The notes beneath the pieces were generated by a model. That model saw nothing but the letters and a program-made list of their open reading frames with translations, was not told the DNA's origin and searched no databases. A stretch of 38,237 nucleotides of DNA from the NCBI RefSeq assembly GCF_000429225.1, contig NZ_AUBL01000040.1, positions 1 through 38,237 of the forward strand. Direction: 5' to 3'. The DNA comes from Actinomyces dentalis DSM 19115 (GTDB lineage: Bacteria; Actinomycetota; Actinomycetes; Actinomycetales; Actinomycetaceae). This document shows, in pieces, positions 24,235-36,261 of this stretch (position 1 is its first letter; every line of letters begins with the position of its first letter). The translations under genes were made by a program, and so were the position numbers.

Positions 24235-25851
24235 GTGCCCGACCAGGCCACCATGAAGTGGGAAGCCGCCCTCGAGCTGCTCGCGGCCTCGGGCGAGCTG
24301 GGCCCCGGCAAGGTCAGCGTGCTGCGCATGACGCGCGTCATCGACGTCGACGGCGTCCTCGTGCTCGTCGTCGGATTCGCCTTCGCGCGCAATATCATCG
24401 ACCTCAACCGCCCCGCCATCAGCCGGGCCCTGGCCCAGGTGTGGGGGCGCGACGTCGCCTTCGAGGTGACGATCGACACCTCCGCGGAGCCCATCTCCTC
24501 CCGCTCCCGCCCCGGGCCCTCGCTGAGCCAGTCCTTCGCGCGGCCGACCGGCCCGGTGCCGACCCCGACCCCCCTGCCGCAGCAGCCCTCGCCCATGACG
24601 CCCATCACCCCCGTGACGCCCATCACCCCACTGCCCGTCACCCCGCCCCCCGTGCCGGGCGCCGAGCAGCTGACCGCCGTCCCGCCGTCGGACTACGGCG
24701 GCTACCTGTCCACCCCGCAGCCGACGGCGGCGCCGGAGTCCCGGACGAGCCTCAACCCCGACGCCTCGCGCCTCAACCCGCGCTACACCTTCGACACCTA
24801 CGTCCAGGGCGCCTCCAACCGCCTGGCCCGGGCCGCGGCCTTCGCCGTCGCCGAGGCCCCGGCCCGGGCGAACCTCAACCCCCTCGACCTGACCGTCGAC
24901 GACAACCAGCGCGCCTACAACCCCCTGTTCATCTACGGCGGGTCGGGCCTGGGCAAGACCCACCTGCTGCACGCCATCGGCAACTACGCGCGCAAGCTCT
25001 ACCCCGGCATCCGCGTCAAGTACGTCTCCAGCGAGGAGTTCGTCTCCGACTTCATCGCCTCCGTGGCCGACGGCCACATGGACAGCTTCAAGGACCGCTA
25101 CCGCAAGGTCGACATCCTCCTGCTCGACGACGTCCAGTTCCTGGGCGGCAAGGAGCAGACCCTGGAGGAGTTCTTCCACACCTTCAACGCCCTGTACATG
25201 GAGGACAAGCAGATCGTCCTGACCTCCGACCAGCCGCCCCACGAGCTCAAGGGCTTCGAGGAGCGCCTCATCTCGCGCTTCGTCGTCGGGCTGACCACCG
25301 ACGTCCAGCCGCCGGACCTGGAGACCCGGACCGCGATCCTGTCCCGCAAGGCCCGCGCCGACGGCCTGGACCTGCCCATGGACGTCCTGGAGTACATCGC
25401 CACCCGGGTGACCACCAACATCCGCGAGCTCGAGGGCGCCCTCATCCGCGTCAGCGCCTTCGCCTCGCTCAACAAGCAGCCCATCGACCGGACCCTGGCG
25501 GAGATGGTCCTCAAGGACATCATCTCCGACCCCGCCGGGGAGGAGATCACCTCGGCCCTCATCATGGCGCAGACGGCCGACTACTTCGGCATGACCATCG
25601 ACGACCTGTGCAACGAGAGCCGCAAGAAGACCTTCGTGCACGTGCGACACGTGGCCATGTACCTGTGCCGCGAGCTGACCGACCTCTCCCTGCCCCAGAT
25701 CGGCCGGGAGTTCGGCGGGCGCGACCACACCACGGTCATGAGCGCCAACCGCAAGATCCGCAAGCAGATGGCCGAGCGCCGCTCCACCTTCAACGAGGTC
25801 ACCGAGCTCACCAGCCGCATCAAGCAGGCCGCCCAGACGCCGCCCCGCTGA
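24235..25851 (+). CDS. dnaA: Chromosomal replication initiator DnaA
   Basis: A 538-residue initiator that binds DnaA boxes and melts the origin. Domain I (about 1-85) contains the [10 protein letters not shown] segment. Domain II is a Pro/Thr-rich linker (about 85-185) with repeated 'TPITPVTP'. The AAA+ domain III has [19 protein letters not shown], the Walker A GGSGLGKT at 235-242, Walker [11 protein letters not shown], and [12 protein letters not shown]. Domain IV ends with the DNA-binding signature [20 protein letters not shown]. The GTG at 24235 is chosen because of its AGGAGGG and because an upstream in-frame ATG at 24127 lies inside the DnaA-box cluster. The gene heads the plus-strand replication run. 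Confidence 0.97.
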   Translation: MPDQATMKWEAALELLAASGELGPGKVSVLRMTRVIDVDGVLVLVVGFAFARNIIDLNRPAISRALAQVWGRDVAFEVTIDTSAEPISSRSRPGPSLSQSFARPTGPVPTPTPLPQQPSPMTPITPVTPITPLPVTPPPVPGAEQLTAVPPSDYGGYLSTPQPTAAPESRTSLNPDASRLNPRYTFDTYVQGASNRLARAAAFAVAEAPARANLNPLDLTVDDNQRAYNPLFIYGGSGLGKTHLLHAIGNYARKLYPGIRVKYVSSEEFVSDFIASVADGHMDSFKDRYRKVDILLLDDVQFLGGKEQTLEEFFHTFNALYMEDKQIVLTSDQPPHELKGFEERLISRFVVGLTTDVQPPDLETRTAILSRKARADGLDLPMDVLEYIATRVTTNIRELEGALIRVSAFASLNKQPIDRTLAEMVLKDIISDPAGEEITSALIMAQTADYFGMTIDDLCNESRKKTFVHVRHVAMYLCRELTDLSLPQIGREFGGRDHTTVMSANRKIRKQMAERRSTFNEVTELTSRIKQAAQTPPR

Positions 25852-26016
25852 GACGCGCGCCGCCCCGCCCCGACGCCGCCGCACCCCGCCGCCGCCGCAC
25901 CCCGCCGACCCCGGGCCGGTGGCGAGACGCTCCGGCGAGAACCCGCCCCGGACGCCGTCCCAGGCGCCGTGCGAGCCCTCGCCCCCGGGGGAGTCGAATT
26001 GGTGATGTCACCTCAG

Positions 26017-26137
26017 GTCGCATTGCGCCAGGTGGGCTCGCAAGAATCGAGCGCAGGCGGATTCCGTCGCGCTGGACTCGCACGGCGCGAGGTGGGATGG
26101 ACTGCGTCGCGCTGAGCTCGCATTACGCAAGCTGGGA
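26017..26137. repeat. Repeat boxes on a 20/40-bp pitch
   Basis: TCGCA begins at 26018, 26038, 26078 and 26118, all on a 20-bp register. The 32-bp stretches at 26066-26097 and 26106-26137 are diverged direct copies exactly 40 bp apart. The segment from 26017 resembles that at 26117 (TCGCATTGCGCCAG against TCGCATTACGCAAG). Confidence 0.65.
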
Positions 26138-26323
26138 CCGGTCCGAACCGGCCCCGGGCCCGGGATCTCGTTGAGGAGACTATCGGAATTACGCAAACCA
26201 ACCCCGGGCCAACCTGGCTTCGGGTCCCGCCAGCCGGGTCCGGGCAGGCCCGGAGTCGGCGGCGGGCGGCTCCCCGGTGCGGCCATGATGACGCGGGTCG
26301 GGCGCGCTGTCAGGGCCGGGCCC

Positions 26324-26407
26324 CGTCGCCGTACCCGTGCGGGTCCTCGGGGCGCCGAGCCCGGCGACCTGGTCACCGCTGTCTCGTCGCCGTGCCCGTG
26401 CGGGTCC
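26324..26407. repeat. 23-bp direct repeat pair, 61-bp offset
   Basis: Copies at 26324-26346 and 26385-26407 match at 22 of 23 positions. The core is CGTCGCCGTNCCCGTGCGGG. Confidence 0.75.
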
Positions 26408-26546
26408 CCGTCCCGGCGTCGGTGCGCTCGTTCGCGCCGGCCTCACGGACGAGGGCGGGCGGGACGGACCACGCCGCGCCCCTCGTCCGCGCCGTCGGGG
26501 AGGAGCCCCGCGGGAGCCGCACCGCACGCCCCGCACGCCCCGCCCT

Positions 26547-26641
26547 CCGCGAGATCGTCGCTTGACCCGCGAGATCGCCGGGCAACCCGCGAGAACGTAC
26601 CCCGGGCAGACGTTCTCGCGGGTTATGTGACGTTCTCGCGG
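26547..26641. repeat. Five copies of a 12-bp box, 20-bp pitch, in two orientations
   Basis: CCGCGAGAWCG(T/C) begins at 26547, 26567 and 26587, exactly 20 bp apart. Its reverse complement ACGTTCTCGCGG follows at 26610-26621 and 26630-26641, again exactly 20 bp apart. The third and fourth copies form a perfect 15-bp inverted repeat (26584-26598 with 26610-26624) around an 11-base loop. The arrangement looks like an iteron-type array for a dimeric DNA-binding protein. Confidence 0.8.
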
Positions 26642-26891
26642 ACCGACCGGAGCGGATCGGGATGGAGCGGGGACCGGAATCGGGTCGCGACGCCCCCGGC
26701 CGGTGCGGCCGACTCAGCATCGGCGCGGATCCGGCTGATGCGGGCCGGACCCGGGGCGGTGCGGTGATTCCCGCGGGGCGACCGGCTGGCGGCCCCCGCC
26801 GTCGCGGTCCGAGCCGGTGTCGATGACGGTCCGGGCGCGGTGGAGGCCTCCGGCGGCCCCGCCGTTGCGGCCTGGGGCGTCGGCGGGGCGG

Positions 26892-27023
26892 AAAAAGGTG
26901 GACGGCGCGTATCTTTCGGGTGCGCGGCGGCCCCTGCGCGTCCGGGGAATGGCGTCATTGCGCCACTTCGGGACGGGAGGAGCGCGGGGCGGAGGGTGAA
27001 AGATATGCGCCAGCCACCCTTTT
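26892..27023. repeat. 132-bp element bounded by 26-bp imperfect inverted repeats
   Basis: 26892-26917 pairs with 26998-27023 at 22 of 26 positions. The outer edges are A-rich on the left and T-rich on the right, and both arms contain TATCTTTC or its complement. The 80-bp interior is GC-rich with a small TGGCG/CGCCA hairpin and no coding sequence. No target duplication is obvious. It may be a small non-autonomous element or a long-range hairpin. Confidence 0.6.
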
Positions 27024-27139
27024 GAGCCGCCGGATCGCTCCGCCACCGGCCCGTCCACGCCCGCGCCGAGACGGACGGGGCGAACGGGACGGGTGTGGCG
27101 ACGGCCCCGCGTGCAGCGGCGTCCACCGGCCCGCCCGTG

Positions 27140-27223
27140 CCCGCGTTGAGCCGGGAGGCCCTTACTGCGTCGTGCGCAACGGGTGCGAGGGCGGCCCGCG
27201 CCCGCGTTGAGCCAGGAGGCCCT
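27140..27223. repeat. 23-bp direct repeat pair, 61-bp offset
   Basis: Copies at 27140-27162 and 27201-27223 share CCCGCGTTGAGCC(G/A)GGAG and match at 22 of 23 positions. Confidence 0.7.
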
Positions 27224-27295
27224 CCAGCTCCGACCCGATCCTGGTCCGCAATAGCACTCCGACGATGTCCACCATCCGAGCACCCCGGTCGGGAC

Positions 27296-27323
27296 GGGCG
27301 CCCGGATGGGGGCGCCCGGATGG
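27296..27323. repeat. 14-bp tandem duplication
   Basis: GGGCGCCCGGATGG is repeated back to back at 27296-27309 and 27310-27323. Confidence 0.75.
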
Positions 27324-27397
27324 GGCGGAGGCGGGGGCGTCGTCCCTGCGGCTCCCGCCCGCCTCGGATCGACCCCCACGGCTTCGACCGGACAGCG

Positions 27398-27475
27398 CGG
27401 CCCGGGGCGAGCGGGTGCCGTACCGGGCTGCGCGCCCACGGCGATCGCGCCGACGGCACGGCCCGGGGCGAGCGG
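27398..27475. repeat. 17-bp direct repeat pair, 61-bp offset
   Basis: CGGCCCGGGGCGAGCGG occurs identically at 27398-27414 and 27459-27475. A preceding CCCACGGC is also repeated, at a 60-bp offset, suggesting a degenerate ~61-bp tandem duplication. Confidence 0.7.
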
Positions 27476-27646
27476 TGTCGCGGGAGCACCGCGGTGAGCC
27501 GCAGCCGAAGAGGAGGAGCCGGCCCCGCCCTCCCGCACGGGGACCTGGATGCGGACCGCCCAGCTGGCCCGGCGCGGCAGTGCCCGCGCCTCCGGCGAGG
27601 GGAGGCGCGGGCACCTCCACAACGGCGCGTCCCGCCCCTCCACCCC

Positions 27647-27905
27647 TGTGGATCCGCTCTCCACCCCTGTGGATAACCCTGGGGACAGACGGTGGATAAG
27701 TCGGGTTCGAGGTGTGGATCACTCGGACCCCGCTGGGGATACTCGAGGGCGCCTCCTAGTTTTATCCACCGGCACCGCCAGTAGTCCACAGAACTACACA
27801 TCTGTAAGTCCACACCCTCAACCCCCGGGATGACGCCGCAAACTGGGGTTTTCCCCAGAATCCACACCTCCTACAACACCTACAAATTACTAATTCACGA
27901 GATGA
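27647..27905. other. oriC: oriC core: DnaA-box cluster and AT-rich unwinding element
   Basis: DnaA-box-like nonamers are at 27647 (TGTGGATCC), 27668-27676 (TGTGGATAA, perfect), 27691 (GGTGGATAA), 27713 (TGTGGATCA), 27762-27770 (TTATCCACC), 27782 (TAGTCCACA), 27806 (AAGTCCACA) and 27858-27866 (GAATCCACA). The first four point one way and the last four the other. A CTGGGG-TTTT-CCCCAG hairpin (27843-27858) abuts the last box. An AT-rich stretch at 27871-27905, the least GC-rich in the spacer, is the best candidate for the unwinding element. Confidence 0.88.
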
Positions 27906-28072
27906 CCCATGAACTGCCAACGAAGGCGATCCGGGCCCAGCTTCGAGGTCGATGCCGCTCCGACGCCGGTCCGGGACGGCCCCGGGCGAGCCCGGCGCAG
28001 ACCGGCGCGAGCCGGGGGCAAGCCCGGGACGAGCCCGGAACCAGCCGGGGCGAGGACTGCGGCGCCTTCCGT

Positions 28073-28116
28073 CGGCACGCCCCGGACGAGTGCTTCCACC
28101 GGCACGCCCCGGACGA
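28073..28116. repeat. 17-bp direct repeat pair in dnaN leader region
   Basis: CGGCACGCCCCGGACGA occurs at 28073-28089 and 28100-28116 (27-bp offset), followed by a GACGATCCG tandem. Degenerate AGCCCGG units precede it from about 27980. Confidence 0.65.
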
Positions 28117-28208
28117 TCCGGACGATCCGCTCCCCCGCCACCGCCCGCCGCGCCGTCGTCATCGGCCTGCAACCCGCCGCGAATGGACGTGGATGCGGCC
28201 TGTGCGTC

Positions 28209-28214
28209 TAGACT
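28209..28214 (+). promoter_or_regulatory. dnaN promoter -10
   Basis: TAGACT matches the actinobacterial -10, about 64 bp before the dnaN GTG. A weak -35 candidate TGGACG is at 28184-28189. Confidence 0.5.
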
Positions 28215-28277
28215 CCCTACGGATCGTCCTGCCCACTCGCGCGGGCGGGACTTGCGCAGCGCAGACAGGAGTGCACA

Positions 28278-29411
28278 GTGAAGCTCAGGGTTGACCGCGA
28301 CGTCCTTGCCGAGGCCGTCACCTGGACCGCCCGCTCCGTGCCGGTCCGTCCCCCGGTACCCGTCCTGGCCGGTGTGCGCCTCGAGGCCGACGAGGGCTCC
28401 CTGGTCCTGGCCTCCTTCGACTACGAGGTCTCGGCCCGCTGCCAGGTCCCCGCCGACGTCGAGGAGGGCGGCGTCGTGCTCGTCTCCGGCCGCCTGCTGG
28501 CCGAGATCGCCAAGTCCCTGCCTGCCAAGCCGGTCGACCTGGAGGTCGAGGGCACCAAGGTCGCGGTCTCCTGCGGCTCCGCCCGCTTCTCCCTGGCGGC
28601 CATGGCGGCCGACGACTACCCGGCGCTGCCGGCCATGCCCGGCGTGGCCGGGACCGTCGACGCCCACGACCTGGCCCAGGCCGTCGCCCAGGTCGTCATT
28701 GCCGCCTCCCGCGACGAGACCCTCCCGCTGCTCACCAGCGTCCAGATGCAGGTCGAGGGCGAGCGCCTGACCCTCATGGCCACCGACCGCTACCGCCTGG
28801 CGGTGCGCGAGATGACCTGGTCGCCCCAGGACGCGGGCCTGACCACCCACGCGCTCCTCAAGGCCCGCACCCTGTCCGACGTCGCCAAGTCCCTGACCTC
28901 CACCGGCGACGTCACCGTGGCCCTGACGGAGGCCGGCGCCTCGTCCAGCGGCCTCATCGGCTTCGAGGCCGGCGGGCGGCGCACCACGAGCCTGCTGACC
29001 GACGGCGACTACCCCCCGGTCCTGCGCCTGTTCCCGGAGGAGACGACGATCCACGCCGCCGTCGGGCGCGAGGAGCTCATGGCCGCGGTGCGCCGCGTGA
29101 GCCTCGTGGCCGACCGCTCCACGCCCATCCACATGTCCTTCACCGGGGACGGCCTGGCCCTGGACGCCGGGACCGGCGACGACGCCCAGGCCTCCGAGCG
29201 GCTCGACGCCCACCTCGACGGCCAGGACATCTCCACGGCCTTCAACCCCGGCTACCTCCTCGACGGCCTGGGCGCCATCACCCGGCCCTACGTCACCCTC
29301 GACTTCACCCACCCGTCCAAGCCGGCGGTGCTCACCGGCGTCAGCGAGATCGGCGGCGAGGCGGACCCCTCCTTCCGCTACCTCATCATGCCGATCCGCT
29401 TCGGCGCCTGA
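28278..29411 (+). CDS. dnaN: DNA polymerase III sliding clamp (beta subunit)
   Basis: A 377-residue clamp of three similar domains that dimerises around DNA and tethers polymerase III. The N-terminus MKLRVDRDVLAEAVTWTARS and motifs RPPVPVLAGVRLEA, LMATDRYRLAVREM and the C-terminal YLIMPIRFG are standard, and the length is normal. The GTG at 28278 is preceded by AGGAG. It has its own promoter at the end of the oriC spacer and is followed 19 bases later by recF. Confidence 0.97.
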   Translation: MKLRVDRDVLAEAVTWTARSVPVRPPVPVLAGVRLEADEGSLVLASFDYEVSARCQVPADVEEGGVVLVSGRLLAEIAKSLPAKPVDLEVEGTKVAVSCGSARFSLAAMAADDYPALPAMPGVAGTVDAHDLAQAVAQVVIAASRDETLPLLTSVQMQVEGERLTLMATDRYRLAVREMTWSPQDAGLTTHALLKARTLSDVAKSLTSTGDVTVALTEAGASSSGLIGFEAGGRRTTSLLTDGDYPPVLRLFPEETTIHAAVGREELMAAVRRVSLVADRSTPIHMSFTGDGLALDAGTGDDAQASERLDAHLDGQDISTAFNPGYLLDGLGAITRPYVTLDFTHPSKPAVLTGVSEIGGEADPSFRYLIMPIRFGA

Positions 29412-29430
29412 GACCGGCGGGCCCGCGCCC

Positions 29431-30665
29431 GTGCACGTCTCCGACCTCTCCCTGGAGGACTTCCGCTCCTACCGCCGGCTCGTGGTCTCCCTCGAGCCCG
29501 GGGTCACGGCCCTCATCGGCCCCAACGGGCAGGGCAAGACCAACCTCATCGAGGCCGTCGACTACCTGTCGGGCCTGTCCAGCCACCGCGCGGGCGCGGA
29601 CACCGCGCTCGTGCGCCGCGCCGGGCCGGGGGACGAGCAGCCCGGCGGGGCGGTGCTGCGGGCCCGGGTCGTCCACGGCCGGCGCCCCACCGTCATGGAG
29701 CTGGAGATCATCGCCGGCCGGGCCAACCGGGCCCGCCTCAACCGGGGGTCCGTGCGCCCCCGCGACCTGCTCGGCGTGCTGCGCACCGTCCTGTTCTCCC
29801 CCGAGGACCTGGCCCTGGTGCGCGAGGAGCCGGCCGGGCGCCGTCGGCTCCTCGACGACCTGGCCGTCACCCTGCGGCCCGCCCTGGCCGGCGTGCGCGC
29901 CGAGCACGACAAGATCCTCGCCCAGCGCGCCGGCCTGCTCAGGTCCGCCCGCGCCGCCCGGACCCCGACCGCCTCGATGCTGTCCACCCTGGAGGTGTGG
30001 GACGCCCAGCTCGCCGCGGCGGCCTCCCGCCTCATCGCCGCGCGCGTCGACGTCGTCGAGCGCCTGCGCCCCTGGGTGGCCGGCGCGTACGGGGCGGTCA
30101 GCGCGGACCCCTCCCCCGCGTTCATCGCCTACCGCTCCAGCCTGGCCCTGCACGAGGGCGCTCCCGAACCCGACCCGCGCACCGGCGGTGCGCGCACCGA
30201 CGGGGGCCGTCCGGAGGTCGAGGCCGGGCTGGCCGACGCCGGCGCCGTCGCCGCCCGCCTGGAGGCGGCCATGGGGGCGCTGCGCGCCAGGGAGATCGAC
30301 CGCGGCGCGAACCTCGTGGGCGCCCACCGCGACGACCTGTCCCTCTTCCTGGGCCCCCTGCCCGCCCGCGGCTTCGCCTCCCACGGCGAGCAGTGGTCCC
30401 TGGCGCTGGCCCTGCGCCTGGCCTCCTACGAGATGCTGCGCCACGACGTCGACGCCTACGGGGGCGACGGCGAGCCCGTCCTCCTGCTCGACGACGTCTT
30501 CTCCTCCCTGGACGACGCCCGGCGCCGGGCCCTGGCCCGCCTCGTGGCCGGCGCCCAGCAGGCGCTGGTGACCGCCGCCTCCGAGCACGACGTGCCCGGG
30601 GAGCTGGCCGGGGCGCGGTGGCGGGTGGACGGGTCGGAGCTGAGCCGTGAGCCCGGGGCCGAGCC

Positions 30666-30669
<4 letters not shown>
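29431..30669 (+). CDS. recF: DNA recombination/repair ATPase RecF
   Basis: A 412-residue SMC-like ATPase that helps load RecA at single-strand gaps. HVSDLSLEDFRSYRRLV opens the family. Walker A is GPNGQGKT (30-37), an ABC-like signature lies in the EQWSLALALRLA region, and Walker B is VLLLDDVFSSLDDARR. The GTG at 29431 has no strong Shine-Dalgarno, but the family N-terminus begins exactly here. The stop overlaps the next gene in a GTGA. No gnd gene lies between dnaN and recF, unlike some mycobacteria. Confidence 0.95.
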
Positions 30670-33573
<2,904 letters not shown>

Positions 33574-33627
33574 GCGCGCCGCGCCGATGCCGGAACCCGA
33601 CCCGCACCACTTCAGCAAAGGACAGCC

Positions 33628-36261
33628 GTGAGCGAGACCACCACCGAGCTCGAACCCGCCCGTGACCGCATCCAGCCGGTCGACCTCCAGATGGAGATGC
33701 AGCGCTCCTACCTCGACTACGCCATGAGCGTCATCGTGGGCCGGGCCCTGCCGGACGTGCGCGACGGCCTCAAGCCGGTCCACCGCCGCGTCCTGTACGC
33801 CATGTACGACGGCGGCTACCGCCCCACCGCCTCCTTCTCCAAGTCCTCGCGCGTCGTCGGCGAGGTCATGGGCAACTACCACCCGCACGGCGACGCGGCC
33901 ATCTACGACGCCCTGGCGCGCCTGGTCCAGTGGTGGTCCCTGCGCTACCCGCTGGTGGCCGGGCAGGGCAACTTCGGCACCCCGGGCAACCTGGGGCCCG
34001 CCGCGCCGCGCTACACCGAGTGCAAGATGGCGCCGCTGGCCATGGAGATGGTCCGCGACATCGACGAGGACAGCGTCGACTTCCAGGACAACTACGACGG
34101 GCGCAACCAGGAGCCGGTCATCCTGCCGTCCCGCTTCCCCAACCTGCTGGTCAACGGCTCCGAGGGCATCGCGGTGGGCATGGCCACGCGCATCCCCCCG
34201 CACAACCTGCGCGAGGTCGCCACCGGCGTCCAGTGGTTCCTCGACCACCCCGGCGCCTCCCGCGAGGAGCTGCTCGAGGCCCTCATCGCGCGCATCCCCG
34301 GTCCCGACTTCCCCACCGGGGCCACCATCCTGGGCCGGCGCGGCATCGAGGACGCCTACCGCACCGGCCGCGGCTCCATCACCCAGCGGGCCGTGGTCAG
34401 CGTCGAGGAGATCCAGGGCCGCCAGTGCCTGGTGGTCACCGAGCTGCCCTACCAGGTCAACCCCGACAACCTGGCGGACAAGATCGCCCAGCTCGTGCGC
34501 GACGGGCAGGTCGGCGGCATCGCCGACATCCGCGACGAGACCAGTGGTCGCACCGGCCAGAGGCTCGTCATCGTCCTCAAGCGCGACGCCGTGGCCAAGG
34601 TGGTCCTCAACAACCTCTACAAGCGCACCCAGCTCCAGGACAACTTCCCGGCCAATATGCTCGCCCTGGTCGACGGCGTGCCGCGCACCCTGAGCCTGGA
34701 CGGCTTCGTGCGCCACTGGGTGGCCCACCAGATCGACGTCATCGTGCGCCGCTCCCGCTACCGGCTGCGCCGGGCCGAGGAGCGCCTGCACATCCTCCAG
34801 GGCCTGCTGACGGCCATCGACGCCCTCGACGCCGTCATCGCCCTCATCCGCCGCTCGCCCACCACCGACGAGGCGCGCAGCGGGCTCATGGGCCTGCTCG
34901 GCGTCGACGAGGTCCAGGCCGAGGCGATCCTGTCCCTCCAGCTGCGCCGCCTGGCCGCCCTGGAGCGCCTCAAGATCCAGACCGAGGCCGAGGAGCTGCG
35001 GACCAGGGTCGCCGACCTGCGCGACATCATCGCCTCCCCCGAGCGCCAGCGGGGCATCGTCTCGGGCGAGCTGGCCGAGATCGTCGACAAGTACGGCGAC
35101 GAGCGCCGCACCCGCATCGTGCCCTTCGACGGCGAGATGAGCATGGAGGACCTCATCCCCGAGGAGGACGTGGTCGTCACCATCACCCGCTCCGGCTACG
35201 CCAAGCGCACCCGCACCGACGCCTACCGCTCCCAGCACCGCGGCGGCAAGGGCGTCAAGGGCGCGGCCCTGCGCGAGGACGACGTCGTCGACCACTTCTT
35301 CGTCACCACCACCCACCGCTGGCTGCTGTTCTTCACCAACCTGGGCCGGGTCTACCGCGCCAAGGCCTACGAGCTGCCCGAGGGCGGGCGCGACGCCAAG
35401 GGCCAGCACGTGGCCAACCTGCTGGCCTTCCAGCCGGGCGAGGAGATCGCCCAGGTCATGGAGCTGGGCGACTACGGCCAGGCCGACTACCTCGTCCTGG
35501 CCACGCGCCGCGGCCTGGTGAAGAAGACCCGCCTGAGCGAGTACGACTCCAACCGCTCCGGCGGCGTCATCGCCATCAACCTGCGCGCCAACGGGGACGG
35601 GGTCAGCGACGAGCTGGTCTCCGCCTCCCTGCTCAGCGCCGGCCAGGACCTCCTCCTGGTCTCCCGCGGCGGGCAGTCCCTGCGCTTCCGCGCCGACGAC
35701 GAGACCCTGCGGCCCACCGGCCGCGCCACCAGCGGCGTGACCGGCATGCGCTTCCGGACCGGCGACTCGCTGCTGGCCATGGACGTCGTCGACCCGCAGT
35801 GGGGCGACGCCGACCTGTTCGTCGTCACCGAGGGCGGCTACGCCAAGCGCACCGCCGTCGCCGACTACCCGACCAAGGGGCGCGGCGGGCTGGGGGTCAA
35901 GGTGGCCAACCTGGTCGAGGAGCGGGGCTCCCTCGTGGGCGCGCTGGTGACCGCGCCCGGCGACGAGGTCCTGTGCATCATGGCCTCGGGCAAGGTCGTG
36001 CGCTCGGCGGTGGCCGAGGTCTCCCGCACCGGCCGGGCCACGCAGGGCGTGACCTTCGCCAAGCCCGACGACGGCGACCGCATTATCGCCGTGGCCCGCA
36101 GCGCCGAGCGCGAGCTCGACGACGACCGGGCGGACGGCCCCGGGGAGCCCGGGGAGGAGAGTGAGGAGGGCATCGTTCCTTCGTCGCCCCTGGGACCTGC
36201 GCGGGGTGGCGATGACGCGGTATCGTCGGGCGACGGCACCGACAGTGAGGAGCAGGCATGA
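33628..36261 (+). CDS. gyrA: DNA gyrase subunit A
   Basis: An 877-residue cleavage subunit of gyrase. The catalytic tyrosine is Y129 in [10 protein letters not shown]. The quinolone-resistance region reads GDAAIYD at 88-94, with Ala at 90 and 91 and Asp at 94. The C-terminal beta-pinwheel has a GyrA-box variant, QHRGGKG (consensus QRRGGKG), which wraps DNA. The protein ends in an acidic, Gly/Ser-rich tail of ~45 residues. GTG at 33628, with AAAGGA upstream. Its stop overlaps the DUF3566 start (ATGA), so the two are translationally coupled. Confidence 0.97.
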   Translation: MSETTTELEPARDRIQPVDLQMEMQRSYLDYAMSVIVGRALPDVRDGLKPVHRRVLYAMYDGGYRPTASFSKSSRVVGEVMGNYHPHGDAAIYDALARLVQWWSLRYPLVAGQGNFGTPGNLGPAAPRYTECKMAPLAMEMVRDIDEDSVDFQDNYDGRNQEPVILPSRFPNLLVNGSEGIAVGMATRIPPHNLREVATGVQWFLDHPGASREELLEALIARIPGPDFPTGATILGRRGIEDAYRTGRGSITQRAVVSVEEIQGRQCLVVTELPYQVNPDNLADKIAQLVRDGQVGGIADIRDETSGRTGQRLVIVLKRDAVAKVVLNNLYKRTQLQDNFPANMLALVDGVPRTLSLDGFVRHWVAHQIDVIVRRSRYRLRRAEERLHILQGLLTAIDALDAVIALIRRSPTTDEARSGLMGLLGVDEVQAEAILSLQLRRLAALERLKIQTEAEELRTRVADLRDIIASPERQRGIVSGELAEIVDKYGDERRTRIVPFDGEMSMEDLIPEEDVVVTITRSGYAKRTRTDAYRSQHRGGKGVKGAALREDDVVDHFFVTTTHRWLLFFTNLGRVYRAKAYELPEGGRDAKGQHVANLLAFQPGEEIAQVMELGDYGQADYLVLATRRGLVKKTRLSEYDSNRSGGVIAINLRANGDGVSDELVSASLLSAGQDLLLVSRGGQSLRFRADDETLRPTGRATSGVTGMRFRTGDSLLAMDVVDPQWGDADLFVVTEGGYAKRTAVADYPTKGRGGLGVKVANLVEERGSLVGALVTAPGDEVLCIMASGKVVRSAVAEVSRTGRATQGVTFAKPDDGDRIIAVARSAERELDDDRADGPGEPGEESEEGIVPSSPLGPARGGDDAVSSGDGTDSEEQA

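Larger units (their letters stand above)
25852..28277. other. Unusually long dnaA-dnaN spacer with oriC and repeat arrays
   Basis: About 2.4 kb separates dnaA from dnaN; roughly 0.5-1 kb is usual in actinobacteria. Open frames here have Arg/Pro/Gly-rich translations, overlap on both strands and cross the DnaA boxes, so none is believable as a gene. Contents in order: phased TCGCA boxes (26017-26137), a 61-bp-offset repeat pair (26324-26407), a 20-bp-pitch two-orientation array (26547-26641), a 132-bp inverted-repeat element (26892-27023), two more 61-bp-offset pairs (27140-27223 and 27398-27475), a 14-bp tandem (27296-27323), the oriC core (27647-27905) and the dnaN promoter with small repeats (28073-28214). 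Confidence 0.8.

Noticed and set aside
26547-26641. CRISPR array interpretation of the 20-bp-pitch repeats
   Set aside because: Repeat plus spacer is only 20 bp, copies occur in both orientations, and no cas gene is present.
26623-27867. Minus-strand open frame of about 414 codons across the oriC spacer
   Set aside because: It runs through the DnaA boxes and repeats, overlaps other equally long frames on both strands, and has an Arg/Pro/Ala-rich composition without motifs.
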